DNA of 64,000 nt from Aphanocapsa sp. GSE-SYN-MK-11-07L (lineage in GTDB: Bacteria > Cyanobacteriota > Cyanobacteriia > Thermosynechococcales > Thermosynechococcaceae). The stretch lies in contig JAHHGS010000033.1 of NCBI GenBank assembly GCA_019359715.1, forward strand, positions 1-64,000, given 5' to 3'. A model generated the notes under the pieces. That model searched no databases, had not been told where the DNA came from, and saw nothing but the letters and a program-made list of their open reading frames with translations. Of the stretch, positions 47,508 to 56,917 are shown piece after piece. Position numbers and translations under genes: made by a program. Numbering within the stretch: the first letter of the stretch is position 1; each line of letters starts with the position of its first letter.

Positions 47508-48575
47508 ATGGTGCAAATGACGGAAATAATCCTGGAGCCGCCCGTCTATCAGCAGAACGCTGAGCGATTTTGTCATGAAATTTTACCGGAGGTTTCCAGA
47601 ACCTTCGCCCTTAGCATTCGATTCTTGCCTGGAACCCTTGGTCGGGCAGTGCTGGTCTCTTATTTACTCATGCGAATGGCTGATACGATCGAAGATGATC
47701 CCGTCGCCTCTGTTGAAACCAAGACGGCTCTGCTGGACAAGTTTATGGACTGCTTTGATAGCCCCAGCATGGCCACCAGTTACCCCAGGCTAGTGCGTAA
47801 TCTGGAGGGTGAACCTGCCCATGTCCGCTTAGTGCAAAATGCTGACCTCGTGTTTACCTTCTATCGCAGCTTGCCCAGCCCGACCCGACGGCACGTTTTC
47901 CATTGGGTAAATGAGATGGTGCAGGGGATGAAAAAGTTCGTGACTGTGCATCAGCATGGAATTCGGATTCAGACCTTAGCCGAATATAAAGAGTATTGCT
48001 ACTACGTCGCTGGTACCGTGGGCTACCTGCTGACGGATCTTTGGCAGGAACACTCTCCCTATGTGAACAGCGATCGCTATCAAATTTTGCTCCAGCGCTG
48101 CGCCGACTTTGGTGAAGCCCTCCAAACCGTCAATATCCTGAAAGATATTGCTTGGGACGCTGAGCACGAAAATTCAATTTATATTCCTCAACAAGCTTTG
48201 GTTGAGCAGGGCAGTAGCCACCAAACCCTTTTAAGCTCTCAGCATTTACAGCAAAATCATGCGGCGATTAAAGACCTTGTTCAACTGGCCTGGGAAGATT
48301 TAGACCAAGCTCAAGAGTATTTGCTTTCCCTGCCGCGACTGGCGATTCCGATTCGGATGTTCTGCGTCCTGCCGCTGCTGTTTGCCTATGCCACCCTGCG
48401 CGATGTCACTCAGACGACAAGCATGCTGCAAGCGGGCGGCAACGTCAAAATTTCGCGAGCAGAGGTTAAATCCCTGATGCTGTTGGGCCCCCTGTCGATT
48501 CTCAGCAACCGGGGGCTGCGCTGGCTGATTGCTCAGGTGCGCCAAAAACCGTTTGTGATTGGGCTAAAGTCTTAG
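47508..48575 (+). CDS. Squalene/phytoene synthase family, probable squalene synthase
   Basis: The 355-residue prenyl synthase condenses two isoprenoid diphosphates. Both aspartate motifs are intact: DTIEDD at 59-64 and NILKDIAWD at 209-217. The early SRTFALSIRFLPGTLGRAV segment resembles SQS-type enzymes more than CrtB. The product is probably squalene, the hopanoid precursor, as suggested by the neighbouring hpnB- and hpnG-like genes. I place the start at 47508, where AGGAG lies 5 bases before the ATG; the frame is open to 47484. A large GT39-like gene follows after 27 bp. Confidence 0.83.
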   Translation: MVQMTEIILEPPVYQQNAERFCHEILPEVSRTFALSIRFLPGTLGRAVLVSYLLMRMADTIEDDPVASVETKTALLDKFMDCFDSPSMATSYPRLVRNLEGEPAHVRLVQNADLVFTFYRSLPSPTRRHVFHWVNEMVQGMKKFVTVHQHGIRIQTLAEYKEYCYYVAGTVGYLLTDLWQEHSPYVNSDRYQILLQRCADFGEALQTVNILKDIAWDAEHENSIYIPQQALVEQGSSHQTLLSSQHLQQNHAAIKDLVQLAWEDLDQAQEYLLSLPRLAIPIRMFCVLPLLFAYATLRDVTQTTSMLQAGGNVKISRAEVKSLMLLGPLSILSNRGLRWLIAQVRQKPFVIGLKS

Positions 48576-48602
48576 GCTCTGCTTGTCTTGGTGAAAGCGC
48601 CG

Positions 48603-51113
48603 ATGGGATCAGAATCGCCAGCGATCGCCATGGAAGGTCAGGGCGGCGGATGGCAGCGCGATGGGCTAATTTTGTCGGGGCTGTGGCTGGCAGCAGCACT
48701 CTGCGATCGCCTCTGGCTGCGGCTTGACCATTCCGTGCCAGCCTGGGATCAAGGCGACCATCTCAGTCGGGCGCTTGACTATTGGCAGGCTTTCCAGAAT
48801 CCTCAGTTTTCAAGCTCAGCCTGGTGGTGGCAGCTTTGGCAGTTGTCCCCCAGCTATCGGGGGCCGTGGGTCTATTTACTGACGGTGCCTTGGCTAAATG
48901 GGTTTGGCTTGGGGTTTGATCAGGCGACTCTAGTCAATCTGGTGTTCACGGCTCTGATCATGCTGTCGGTGTATCTGCTTGGCAGAAGTTTATTTAGCCG
49001 TCAAGTTGGGGTATGGGCAGCGGGCTTATCGCTACTGGCGCCCGCTCTGGCTTACCAGCGCACAGACTATCTGCTCGACTACGGGCTAACCGCGATCGTA
49101 ACTGCCACCTTTACCTGTTTGACCCTCTGGTGGGTGGCAGCTCAGCGACGCTGGGCGTGGAGCATTGCCTGGGGGCTGGGGCTGGGCTGCGTTTTCTTAA
49201 CCAAACCAACTGGCATATTTTTTCTGCTCTTGCCCTGCTTGTACCTGCTGGTGCAACTTCTGTTACCGCAGCGCTATCAGGGGCATCGCTGGCAGCGACT
49301 GGCTCAGTTTGGACTGGCGCTAGTTGTGGCACTGCTGGTGGCATTACCTTGGTTTCGCACCAATTGGCTGACTATTATTACCTCTGCCCTCGGTGCCAAT
49401 GCAGTCGGGGCGAGGGAAGGCGATCCGGGCAACACGCTGGCAGGCTGGCTGTATTACGGGCAGCAGTTGCCAGAGATGGTGTCTTGGCCAGTCTTGTATT
49501 TGAGTCTGGGAGGAGTCTTGGTGGTAATCGGGCGATGGGTGTTCGGTAAGCCATTCCCCCAGACCCAGCCAACGACGAGTTTAGCCAGGCGAAGATGGCT
49601 GGCGATTTTTTGTTTGGGGGCTTATGCCTTTTGCTCGTTGGCCACGAATAAAGACAACCGATTTATTTTGCCCTACTTGCCAATTGTGATTTTGGTTTTG
49701 GCAGATGGTCTGACGCTATTGCCGGGAAGATGGGGAGCTGGACTGCGCTGGGCAACCCTTGGCTTAGCCAGCCTGAGTCTGCTCGTGAATTTGTTTCCGC
49801 TACCGTTGCCTGGGCAGCACCGCCCCTACACTGGCCCGGTCTGGCCCCACTCACAGGTCGTAGCTGAAGTGCAGCAGCAGGCTCCTTACCTGCGCTCAAC
49901 GATCGGGTTGAATTTGGCCAGCCCGCAGGTGAATGCCTTTACCTTCGATTTTTTTGGCAAACTGCAAAACTTTCAGGTTTATGCCCGTGAACCCGATTGG
50001 TCAGCCCAGCAAGTCGCCCAAAACAGCCGCTCTTGGGATTGGTATTTGACCAAAACTAGTCAGCCGCTCGATTTAGGCCCCGACCAATTGCTATTGCAAG
50101 CAGCGATCGAACAAAGTCCAGACCTGAGCATTCTCAAAACTTGGGACTTGCCCGATCGCACCCGCCTCCGCCTGCATCAGCGTCGTCGGCCGCCTGTGGT
50201 TGTCCAGCCATTGGCTTCGGCGGCCCCCACCCAAGTTGAACTAGCCGCAGTCAAAGTTCCTGCTCAAGCCAAACCAGGCCAGCCGGTGCCTGTCACTTAT
50301 CAAGTCGTCGGCCCGTGGCAGCAGCTTCAAAATGGCATTTTAGTTTTGAGCTGGCAGCGCCAGCTTGATCTAACTGCGTCGAATGCAAAAAACTCTGCCT
50401 GGATTCATGATCACGGAATTGGGCTAGGGAATTTGCTGGCTGGATCAGCCGAGGTCGTTCCTGATCGGGGGTTTGAAGTGATTGAGTCCCTGGCGATGCT
50501 GCCCCCCGCCGACCTGTCGCCTGGCAACTATCAACTGTCGGGGCAATATCTGGATCGGTTAACTGGCAAGACAACTGCCCTTTCGGTGCCAAAAGTAACG
50601 CTGAAACTGGCAGCGGATGCCCCGGTTAACCCAGCCCCAGAGTTAGATTGGTCAAGCCAACTCCGGCAATTAACGGCCGATTTTCAGCAAGGTAAGTTGG
50701 ACAGCTTATTCAGCGAAGTGGCTCGAATTAACTTGTATGACCCCACCCAGGACTACCTGAGCCAGACCGCCCACGCTCTCAGCTTTCGGTTACAGCAGCA
50801 GCCCGATCGCTTGGACTGGTGGTACAACTTGGCCCTGGCCCAAGCCTTGCAAATCAATCCAGCCGTGATTCAGACTGGCGATCGCCTGCCCCAACTAGAC
50901 CCCAACAATTTTTATGCCTGGGCTTATGCTGCCGTTGTTGATCTTTATTTTTGGCAGCCCTGGCAGGCCCAAACCGCCCTCACTCATGCTGAGAAACTAA
51001 GTGCAACCCCTCCAGAACAGGAGATCCTGCAAATTTTGCAGGGAGCGACAGCCCTGATGCAGTTCAACCTATTCCGCGCTTGGGTCGTACTCTCACCCCT
51101 AATCAAGTCGTAA
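48603..51113 (+). CDS. GT39/ArnT-type membrane glycosyltransferase
   Basis: The 836-residue protein has an N-terminal membrane helix followed by an acidic loop (WDQGDH, about 46-51) typical of GT-C enzymes. About ten more helices reach to residue 400, and then comes a large soluble domain (about 430-836) with beta-rich and helical, TPR-like parts. GT39-type enzymes use polyprenyl-phosphate sugars to modify lipids or proteins. The close spacing to the squalene synthase gene suggests co-transcription, but a role in hopanoid modification is speculative. Upstream GTG (48591) and TTG (48588) starts are possible. Confidence 0.75.
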   Translation: MGSESPAIAMEGQGGGWQRDGLILSGLWLAAALCDRLWLRLDHSVPAWDQGDHLSRALDYWQAFQNPQFSSSAWWWQLWQLSPSYRGPWVYLLTVPWLNGFGLGFDQATLVNLVFTALIMLSVYLLGRSLFSRQVGVWAAGLSLLAPALAYQRTDYLLDYGLTAIVTATFTCLTLWWVAAQRRWAWSIAWGLGLGCVFLTKPTGIFFLLLPCLYLLVQLLLPQRYQGHRWQRLAQFGLALVVALLVALPWFRTNWLTIITSALGANAVGAREGDPGNTLAGWLYYGQQLPEMVSWPVLYLSLGGVLVVIGRWVFGKPFPQTQPTTSLARRRWLAIFCLGAYAFCSLATNKDNRFILPYLPIVILVLADGLTLLPGRWGAGLRWATLGLASLSLLVNLFPLPLPGQHRPYTGPVWPHSQVVAEVQQQAPYLRSTIGLNLASPQVNAFTFDFFGKLQNFQVYAREPDWSAQQVAQNSRSWDWYLTKTSQPLDLGPDQLLLQAAIEQSPDLSILKTWDLPDRTRLRLHQRRRPPVVVQPLASAAPTQVELAAVKVPAQAKPGQPVPVTYQVVGPWQQLQNGILVLSWQRQLDLTASNAKNSAWIHDHGIGLGNLLAGSAEVVPDRGFEVIESLAMLPPADLSPGNYQLSGQYLDRLTGKTTALSVPKVTLKLAADAPVNPAPELDWSSQLRQLTADFQQGKLDSLFSEVARINLYDPTQDYLSQTAHALSFRLQQQPDRLDWWYNLALAQALQINPAVIQTGDRLPQLDPNNFYAWAYAAVVDLYFWQPWQAQTALTHAEKLSATPPEQEILQILQGATALMQFNLFRAWVVLSPLIKS

Positions 51114-51238
51114 GTTTGTCGTTCCACCAGCCTGATTTCAAATCGCTGCTTCAGGTGATTCAGGCTCCTAAGGTAAGTGATTTTATCTGCTTTCGTAACC
51201 CGCTATATTGTATGTATTCAAGTCAAAGAGAGCGAGAA

Positions 51239-51454
51239 ATGCAAGCAAGTGAGGAATCTTCCCGTCTCGACCGAATTGAAATTGCGATCGAAAAGTTGAC
51301 CAAAGATATTGACGAGTTGCGACAGGAATCGAAGGATTTGGGAACTCGATTCGGGTTTTATCAGCAATCGACTCAAGCAATCGTCAATTTAGCGTTCAGC
51401 CTAGTTGCTAGCGCAACAGTATCGGTATTTGTGACTGGGCTGCTGCGACATTAG
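51239..51454 (+). CDS. Small coiled-coil membrane protein, unknown
   Basis: From ATG 51239 the frame encodes 71 residues: a charged coiled coil (SRLDRIEIAIEKLTKDIDEL, about 6-30) followed by one hydrophobic helix (about 45-68). This layout is common among small cyanobacterial proteins of unknown function and is also seen in some holin-like or toxin-antitoxin proteins. Alternative in-frame starts are 51212 and 51080; the latter overlaps the preceding gene by 34 bp. No family was recognised. Confidence 0.55.
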   Translation: MQASEESSRLDRIEIAIEKLTKDIDELRQESKDLGTRFGFYQQSTQAIVNLAFSLVASATVSVFVTGLLRH

Positions 51455-51519
51455 AGCAATACTGAGCTATATCCGGGGAAACCTATACTAAATGGTTGAG
51501 AAATCGCGCAGCTTTGCCG

Positions 51520-52752
51520 TTACAGCAAGTTCCAGACCAGCCCGATCGCCCCGCCAGCTAACACTAGCCAAGCCGAATTGAGTTGAAACCGAAAGACGGC
51601 GATCGCCGCTAAAATTGCCACAATTACGGTCAAGCTATCCACCAAGGCAGTGCGTCCTAGCGTGTAGGTGACTCCCGCCATTAAGCCCAAAGAAGCAGCA
51701 TTCACGCCATCGAGAAATCCACTTGCCCAAGTGGATTGGCGTAGTTTTGGCACCCAAGGGTTAACGACCCAGACCAGCACAAAGGCAGGCAAAAAAATGC
51801 CAGCGGTTCCCGCCAAGGCCCCAGCATTCCCGGCCAACAAATAGCCAATAAACGTGGCGGTCGTAAACACTGGCCCCGGTGTCACCTGCCCGATCGCCAC
51901 TGCATCCAGCAACTGCTGTGAAGTCAACCACTGGTTGCGCTCCACCAAATCTCGCTGGAGAAATGCCAATAAGACATAGCCACTGCCGTAGAGGACAGAC
52001 CCAATCTTGAGAAAAAACAAAAAGACGCTGAGCCAACTGATTGAAACAGCAGTGGCAGTGCCGGCTTGGGCGAACAGGCTGGGCAGCAAGAAGGCGCCGG
52101 TTGTCCGGCCCAGCCGATTTTTGACCAGCATGACGGCAATTCCCAGCCCCACCAGCACCAAAATTTCATTCAAACCAGCCAGGTAAGCGGCGATCGCCAC
52201 CAGACCCGCCACAATTGTCGGCCAATCTTTGGCCGCTTTTTTGCCCAGATTCCAGACGGCTTGCAGCACAATAACAATGATCACGGGCTTGATGCCATAC
52301 AGCAGCCACTCCACCTGCGGCACGGTTTGGTAGCGATCGTAAATTGCTGCCAGTGCCCAGACAATCAGCATTGCGGGCAAAATAAAGCAGCTTCCCGCCA
52401 CCAGCAAGCCTCGCCAGCCAGCTCGTTCATAGCCAATATGAATCGCCAGTTCAGTCGAGTTCGGCCCCGGAATCAAATTCGTGATGCCAAGCAGATCCAG
52501 CAGCTTCTCCCGGCTCATCCATTGACGGCGATTGACCACTTCGTTGTCCATCAGCGCAATGTGGGCGGCCGGCCCGCCAAAGGCGATCGTCCCTAATCGC
52601 AGAAAAACTGTCGCTAGTTCTACCAATCGCCGTTGCTTTTGCTGGGGTGGCAAAGCATGATAAACCTCCTGTTCTTTTGGCTGGATAGGCTCAGCTTCCT
52701 GTGACACTGCAATCCTCCTCAATCTTGATCCAAGCAAGCGTAGAATTCTCAA
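51520..52752 (-). CDS. chrA: Chromate transporter (ChrA, two-domain form)
   Basis: The 410-residue membrane protein consists of two homologous halves, as in long-chain CHR transporters. The halves carry paired signature motifs: FGGPAAHIALM with PGPNSTELAIHIGY in the first, and GSGYVLLAF with GQVTPGPVFTTATFIGY in the second. ChrA exports chromate, giving resistance; some members act on other oxyanions or sulfate. There is no chrB regulator next to it. A two-component pair lies immediately upstream on the same strand (48-bp gap), so co-regulation is possible. Confidence 0.9.
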   Translation of the reverse strand: MRILRLLGSRLRRIAVSQEAEPIQPKEQEVYHALPPQQKQRRLVELATVFLRLGTIAFGGPAAHIALMDNEVVNRRQWMSREKLLDLLGITNLIPGPNSTELAIHIGYERAGWRGLLVAGSCFILPAMLIVWALAAIYDRYQTVPQVEWLLYGIKPVIIVIVLQAVWNLGKKAAKDWPTIVAGLVAIAAYLAGLNEILVLVGLGIAVMLVKNRLGRTTGAFLLPSLFAQAGTATAVSISWLSVFLFFLKIGSVLYGSGYVLLAFLQRDLVERNQWLTSQQLLDAVAIGQVTPGPVFTTATFIGYLLAGNAGALAGTAGIFLPAFVLVWVVNPWVPKLRQSTWASGFLDGVNAASLGLMAGVTYTLGRTALVDSLTVIVAILAAIAVFRFQLNSAWLVLAGGAIGLVWNLL

Positions 52753-52800
52753 CCGTCAATCGGATATCGGAGTGGAGCCTTGAAATTATAAATCCATAAC

Positions 52801-53433
52801 TTAAAGTAAGTGTTCCTGGGCCCACAGAGCCGCTTTGACGCGATCGCGAAGGTTTAATTTACTGAGAATTTGGCTAATGTAGTTTTTGACTGTGCCCTTA
52901 CCCAAGTAAAGCTCTTGAGCAATTTCTTGGTTATTTTTGCCTTGCCCCAACAGTCTGAGGACTTCCAGCTCTCGCTGACTGATCAGATTGTTGCAAGCAT
53001 GACCCAACAGCGAGGGAGACTTCAACTGGGCGAACACCTTGGGGGCAATCGTCGGCCCAAGTTGACTATAACCTTGATACACCGAACGGATTGAAGCAGC
53101 GATCTGTTGAGACGGAGTGCGTTTCAGCAGGTAGCCTAAAGCACCTGCCAGCAAAGATTGTGCAATATACTGGTCGTCGTCAAAGGTGGTTAGCACCAAA
53201 ATCCGAATCCACGGGTAACGTTGATGAACATTCTGAGTTGCCACAACACCGTCACAAACTGGCATCCGAACGTCCATCAAAATTACATCAGGTTGGAGAG
53301 TTTGAGTGAGCAGGATCGCTTCCTGACCATTTTTTGCTTGTCCAACCACCTCTAAGTCTGCCTCGACTGAGAGCAATGCCGCTAATCCCTGTCGGAAAAT
53401 ATCTTGGTCGTCAACCAGCAATAGACGAATCAT
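52801..53433 (-). CDS. NarL-type response regulator
   Basis: The 210-residue regulator has a receiver domain (acidic VDDQ, Asp in ILMDVRMPVCDG, Lys in LLKRTP) and a C-terminal LuxR helix-turn-helix (SQRELEVLRLLGQGKNNQEIA to KGTVKNYISQIL). Its start overlaps the end of the kinase gene by 4 bp (ATGA), so kinase and regulator are translationally coupled and almost surely cognate. Targets are unknown; the downstream chrA gene is a candidate from position only. Confidence 0.93.
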   Translation of the reverse strand: MIRLLLVDDQDIFRQGLAALLSVEADLEVVGQAKNGQEAILLTQTLQPDVILMDVRMPVCDGVVATQNVHQRYPWIRILVLTTFDDDQYIAQSLLAGALGYLLKRTPSQQIAASIRSVYQGYSQLGPTIAPKVFAQLKSPSLLGHACNNLISQRELEVLRLLGQGKNNQEIAQELYLGKGTVKNYISQILSKLNLRDRVKAALWAQEHLL

Positions 53434-54683
53434 AGTGGGAGCACTACCAAAATTTGCGTACCCTGATCAGGATCAGTGTTGATTGTAAGTGCTCCTCCTA
53501 GAAGTTGAACTCGCTCAGCAATTCCTTGAATGCCAAAGCCTTTACGCTGAACGCGCTCCAAATCAAATCCAACTCCATTATCTTTCAGTTCTAACAGAAT
53601 TTCCTCGGTTGTCCAATGCCCACGAAACCAAATTTGCGAGGCATGAGCATGCTTCTGAATGTTAGTTATCCCTTCTTTGACAATGCAGTAGATTTGGTGG
53701 CTTGTCTGTAGAGGCAGGGGTGGAAAGTTAATTTCATAGTGAACTTGCAAAGCTGGATTTTGTCGCACCTGCTCTACAAGGGTAGCCAAGGCTTGATTTA
53801 AGTCAAAGTCAGACTGGCGCATCGTTTGGATCGCTTGACTCACCTCCTCAATACATTGACTTGCCAATAGCTTTGCTGTGTCAATCGCCTGCAATGCCTG
53901 GTTTGGGTTGTGATGACGTAGCTTTTGTGCCACTTCCAACTGGTTGTCAAGGTCGGTCAGGGTGTGTCCAAGTGAATCATGGATATCGCGGGCAATCCGA
54001 TGTCGTTCTAGAGCAGTTGCTAATGTTTCGACCTGCTCTGCCAAGGACTCTGCTCGCTTTCGGCTTTTATACTCAGCAATCATCATTAGGCTAAAGAGAA
54101 TTGCAAGGGTACTGCTAATGAGGTAAATGCTACCAAAAACGATCGTGAAGGTGATTAGATTATCAGTCTCAAACCCAGATGGAAGATTTGCTTGGAGAGG
54201 CTGCTTCACCAAGATCAAATTTGATAAGAGTTGACCTAAAACCCAAAAAAAACCTGTGATCGCCGTCATCAGGTAAACTTGCTTGCGCTCAAGTAAAAAA
54301 CAGCTTTTTCCTAAATAAATAAAAACAAATAAATCTGAATTAATCCCTAAAAAGCTGGTTGAAATTGCCAGAAAAATACCAAATACTAGGTAGCCAATTC
54401 GCTGCCATAGTGGACAATCCTGACCAGGAAAAACCCAGCTCAACAGGAAAAAGATGCCATAAGCTGTCAGGCTGGATGCTATTAATGTGAAGCTCAATTC
54501 TGCTTGGCTGCATTCCATCAACAAGAGCATTGCTGTGAAGAACCACTCCAGATACTGGAATGTTCGGCGGGTAGACAGTGAGGCTTTCATTGCAATGTCG
54601 GGTACACAGAAACGGCTGGTAGTACCGAAGGCACCCCTGGATTCTATGACATTTAGATTTTTGTCGAATGTGACCACTGTCAT
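53430..54683 (-). CDS. NarX/DesK-type membrane histidine kinase
   Basis: The 417-residue protein has about six membrane helices in its first 200 residues and little outside the membrane, as in DesK-like sensors of membrane state. A short coiled region follows, then a HisKA_3 dimerisation domain with the phospho-His in ARDIHDSLGHTL, and an HATPase domain (KEGITNIQKHAHAS N-box, LKDNGVGFD, GFGIQGIAERV). The first 30 residues before MKASLST look non-conserved, so a start at 54590 is possible. It is coupled with the downstream NarL-type regulator. Confidence 0.9.
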   Translation of the reverse strand: MTVVTFDKNLNVIESRGAFGTTSRFCVPDIAMKASLSTRRTFQYLEWFFTAMLLLMECSQAELSFTLIASSLTAYGIFFLLSWVFPGQDCPLWQRIGYLVFGIFLAISTSFLGINSDLFVFIYLGKSCFLLERKQVYLMTAITGFFWVLGQLLSNLILVKQPLQANLPSGFETDNLITFTIVFGSIYLISSTLAILFSLMMIAEYKSRKRAESLAEQVETLATALERHRIARDIHDSLGHTLTDLDNQLEVAQKLRHHNPNQALQAIDTAKLLASQCIEEVSQAIQTMRQSDFDLNQALATLVEQVRQNPALQVHYEINFPPLPLQTSHQIYCIVKEGITNIQKHAHASQIWFRGHWTTEEILLELKDNGVGFDLERVQRKGFGIQGIAERVQLLGGALTINTDPDQGTQILVVLPL

Positions 54684-54876
54684 ATCTTTTCATGACCCTG
54701 GGGAATTGGGGCATCGCTCCTGTTTGGCTTAAGATTCTAGCTGCCCTCCCTCGCTTTAATGACGCAGTAATCGCTGTATCAAGCGAAAACGCTAAGGCTC
54801 AAGTTCAATTCCAATACCTGCTGGGCGGTTGAAGAGAAACCCCTCAAGCTTCTTTACACACAAGAAAACTATCCCC

Positions 54877-55434
54877 ATGAAAACTCAAACAACCTACTGC
54901 TTGCTAAGTCTGGCAATTTTTGCTAGCTATTTGTTACACAGCCCAGCTCAGGCCAGCGATCGCTCCTTACAGGGTGTAACTACGACCACAATAGTTTCAG
55001 AAAAAGCACAAATGGCAAAATCCGGCACCATCGTTGACATTACTGCCAGCAACAGTTCATTCAAAACTTTGGTTGCAGCTATTCAAGCGGCTGGATTGGC
55101 AGAAGTCTTGTCTGGAAAAGGGCCGTTTACCGTGTTTGCTCCGACTGATGATGCCTTCATTGCTCTACCACCAGGCACCTTAGAAGAATTGCTTAAACCT
55201 GAAAACAAGGAAAAATTACAGAAGATTCTGACCTATCACGTTGTCTCAGGTGACATTAAGTCTAAAACCCTTAAATCCGGTGAGGTCAAAACCGTTGAGG
55301 GCAGCTCAGTCAATATTCAGATTAAGGACGAAAAAGCGATGGTTAACGACGCAAATGTGATCAAGACCGACATTAAAGCCAGTAATGGCGTGATTCATGT
55401 CATCGATCGCGTGATTTTGCCACCGGGCATATAG
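54877..55434 (+). CDS. Secreted fasciclin (FAS1)-domain protein
   Basis: The 185-residue protein begins with a clear signal peptide (MKTQTTY, hydrophobic core, cleavage near SPAQA-S). It is followed by one FAS1 domain: the H1 motif [17 protein letters not shown], the YHVVSGDI block and the H2-like [14 protein letters not shown] end. FAS1 domains mediate adhesion or matrix binding. I start at ATG 54877 because upstream in-frame residues would spoil the signal peptide. It is monocistronic with a stem-loop terminator. Confidence 0.92.
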   Translation: MKTQTTYCLLSLAIFASYLLHSPAQASDRSLQGVTTTTIVSEKAQMAKSGTIVDITASNSSFKTLVAAIQAAGLAEVLSGKGPFTVFAPTDDAFIALPPGTLEELLKPENKEKLQKILTYHVVSGDIKSKTLKSGEVKTVEGSSVNIQIKDEKAMVNDANVIKTDIKASNGVIHVIDRVILPPGI

Positions 55435-55488
55435 TGGGCTAACAATTACGAATCCAGATACGGCTATTCTTGATTCGGAGTGAAAACC

Positions 55489-55527
55489 ATTTCTTGAGAA
55501 GCTATTAGAGTATGCTTCTCAAGAAAT
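55489..55527. terminator. Terminator between FAS1 and peroxiredoxin genes
   Basis: A perfect 14-bp stem, ATTTCTTGAGAAGC (55489-55502) with its complement at 55514-55527, has an 11-base loop and A/T-rich ends. It lies between two convergent genes and may serve both. Confidence 0.75.
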
Positions 55528-55596
55528 AATTCTCAACCCTACGCTAAAGCACGAGGCGCAATAGTTTTATGCAATTTCAACCCGTACTTGAGTCAA

Positions 55597-56169
55597 CTAG
55601 CCCACAAATGCCAAGCGAGGAGCAGACACTCCTGCCGACTCAGAGCCTTTTAGGTAAGCCAACATGGTGTCAGCATCAGAAACCTCAAACGGATCGATCG
55701 GGCAGTTGTCGCCAAAATCTGGTTCGACAAAAATCTTCTCAATCTGACCATCGTTGACCAGCATGGAATAGCGCCAAGAGCGCAAACCAAACCCAAGGTT
55801 GGACTTATCTACTAACATGCCCATTTTGCGGGTAAATTCCCCATTGCCGTCGGGCAGCAAGAATACATTCTCAGCACCAACCTGCTTGCCCCACTGGAAC
55901 ATTACAAAAGCATCATTGACTGAGACACAGACAATTTGGTCAACGCCTGAAGCTTTGAACTCTTCGTATAGCTCTTCATAGCGAGGCAGATGGTTGGATG
56001 AGCAGGTGGGAGTAAATGCCCCAGGTAAGGAGAAAACAACTACTTTTTTGCCCCCAAAAAGCTCTTGGGTGGTTTTATCTTGCCAGCGATAGGGATTCGG
56101 CCCAGGCACAGACTCATCACGAACACGAGTCTTAAACACAACGTTCGGTATACGCTCAACAGCACCCAT
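55597..56169 (-). CDS. Type II peroxiredoxin
   Basis: This 190-residue thiol peroxidase reduces hydrogen peroxide and organic peroxides. The peroxidatic Cys56 lies in the motif PGAFTPTC, with the conserved Arg later in the domain. The type II/Prx5 group is indicated by [11 protein letters not shown] and the [21 protein letters not shown] end. It is divergent from a PerR-type repressor gene. Synechocystis has the same arrangement (sll1621 next to slr1738), where PerR controls this peroxiredoxin. An inverted repeat in the gap is a candidate operator. Confidence 0.93.
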   Translation of the reverse strand: MGAVERIPNVVFKTRVRDESVPGPNPYRWQDKTTQELFGGKKVVVFSLPGAFTPTCSSNHLPRYEELYEEFKASGVDQIVCVSVNDAFVMFQWGKQVGAENVFLLPDGNGEFTRKMGMLVDKSNLGFGLRSWRYSMLVNDGQIEKIFVEPDFGDNCPIDPFEVSDADTMLAYLKGSESAGVSAPRLAFVG

Positions 56170-56237
56170 AATTACCTCTTCCTGGTTTGAAACAACTTAA
56201 ATTAGATTTGCTTGCGCGATCGCTTTCTATCTCAGAG

Positions 56238-56257
56238 TAATTCCGAGTTAGGAATTA
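56238..56257. promoter_or_regulatory. Inverted repeat, candidate PerR operator
   Basis: TAATTCC-gagtta-GGAATTA is a perfect 7-bp inverted repeat in the 229-bp gap between the divergent peroxiredoxin and Fur-family genes. A second, looser repeat (TCATTC ... GAATGA, 14-base spacer) lies nearer the regulator. Either could be the repressor site; the sequences are not a textbook Per box. Confidence 0.4.
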
Positions 56258-56398
56258 GTCAATAGTCATAGTTAATTCTTTGTCTGTACTAGTTTAAAGT
56301 CATTCCTCTTCTCAACTAAGAATGATATGCTGATAGACAGGTAGCGTGGGCAGTTTCTCTTTCAGAGAGGTTTCGGCCCAGTTGAGAGTAAGGTACGT

Positions 56399-56827
56399 AT
56401 GCAAAAGCAAGCCGATCAGGTCATTCAAGCTCTACAGACAAAGGGGTTGCGGGTCACGCCTCAACGCTTTGCCGTCTATGCGAATCTGCTGGCGCGAGCA
56501 GATCACCCGACAGCCGAGGAAATCCTCAGCGATCTGAATCAGGATGCTCCTACCTCTTCTCAGGCCACGGTCTACAGTTCACTCCACGCGCTCCAAACTG
56601 CTGGGCTGGTGCGGGAAGTTTTTCTGGAAGAAGGGGTTTGCCGCTATGACGCCAACGTGGCCCCACACCATCATTTTCAGTGCAAAGCCTGCGGGAAGAT
56701 TGAAGACATTGCCTGGGAGTTGTTTCAAAGCGTTGACCTCCAGAATCTCCGTTCAGGGTTAAAGGCTGAGGGCTATGAGGTAACGGTCTATGGCTCCTGC
56801 GATGCCTGTACTCGCGAAAACCGATAG
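56399..56827 (+). CDS. perR: Fur-family regulator, PerR-like
   Basis: The 142-residue repressor has an N-terminal winged helix (VTPQRFAVYANLL, SQATVYSSLHALQ) and a dimerisation domain with metal ligands. These include HHHFQC (about 90-95) and two zinc Cys pairs, C..CG (95-98) and CDAC (134-137). The spacing fits PerR/Fur. PerR identity rests on its divergent pairing with a type II peroxiredoxin, as in Synechocystis. It probably represses both genes until peroxide oxidises its metal-binding His. Confidence 0.88.
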   Translation: MQKQADQVIQALQTKGLRVTPQRFAVYANLLARADHPTAEEILSDLNQDAPTSSQATVYSSLHALQTAGLVREVFLEEGVCRYDANVAPHHHFQCKACGKIEDIAWELFQSVDLQNLRSGLKAEGYEVTVYGSCDACTRENR

Positions 56828-56917
56828 ACCTGCATCTGCTACGGTTGAGCCGAACGGGATTGCTAGCGGGCTGGCCCTGAGCAACCTGAATCAACAAGAG
56901 ACAACTACTAGCGACTT

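Noticed and set aside
54340-54714. 124-codon ORF overlapping the DesK-type kinase start
   Set aside because: It is an out-of-frame shadow of the kinase gene without any domain signature.
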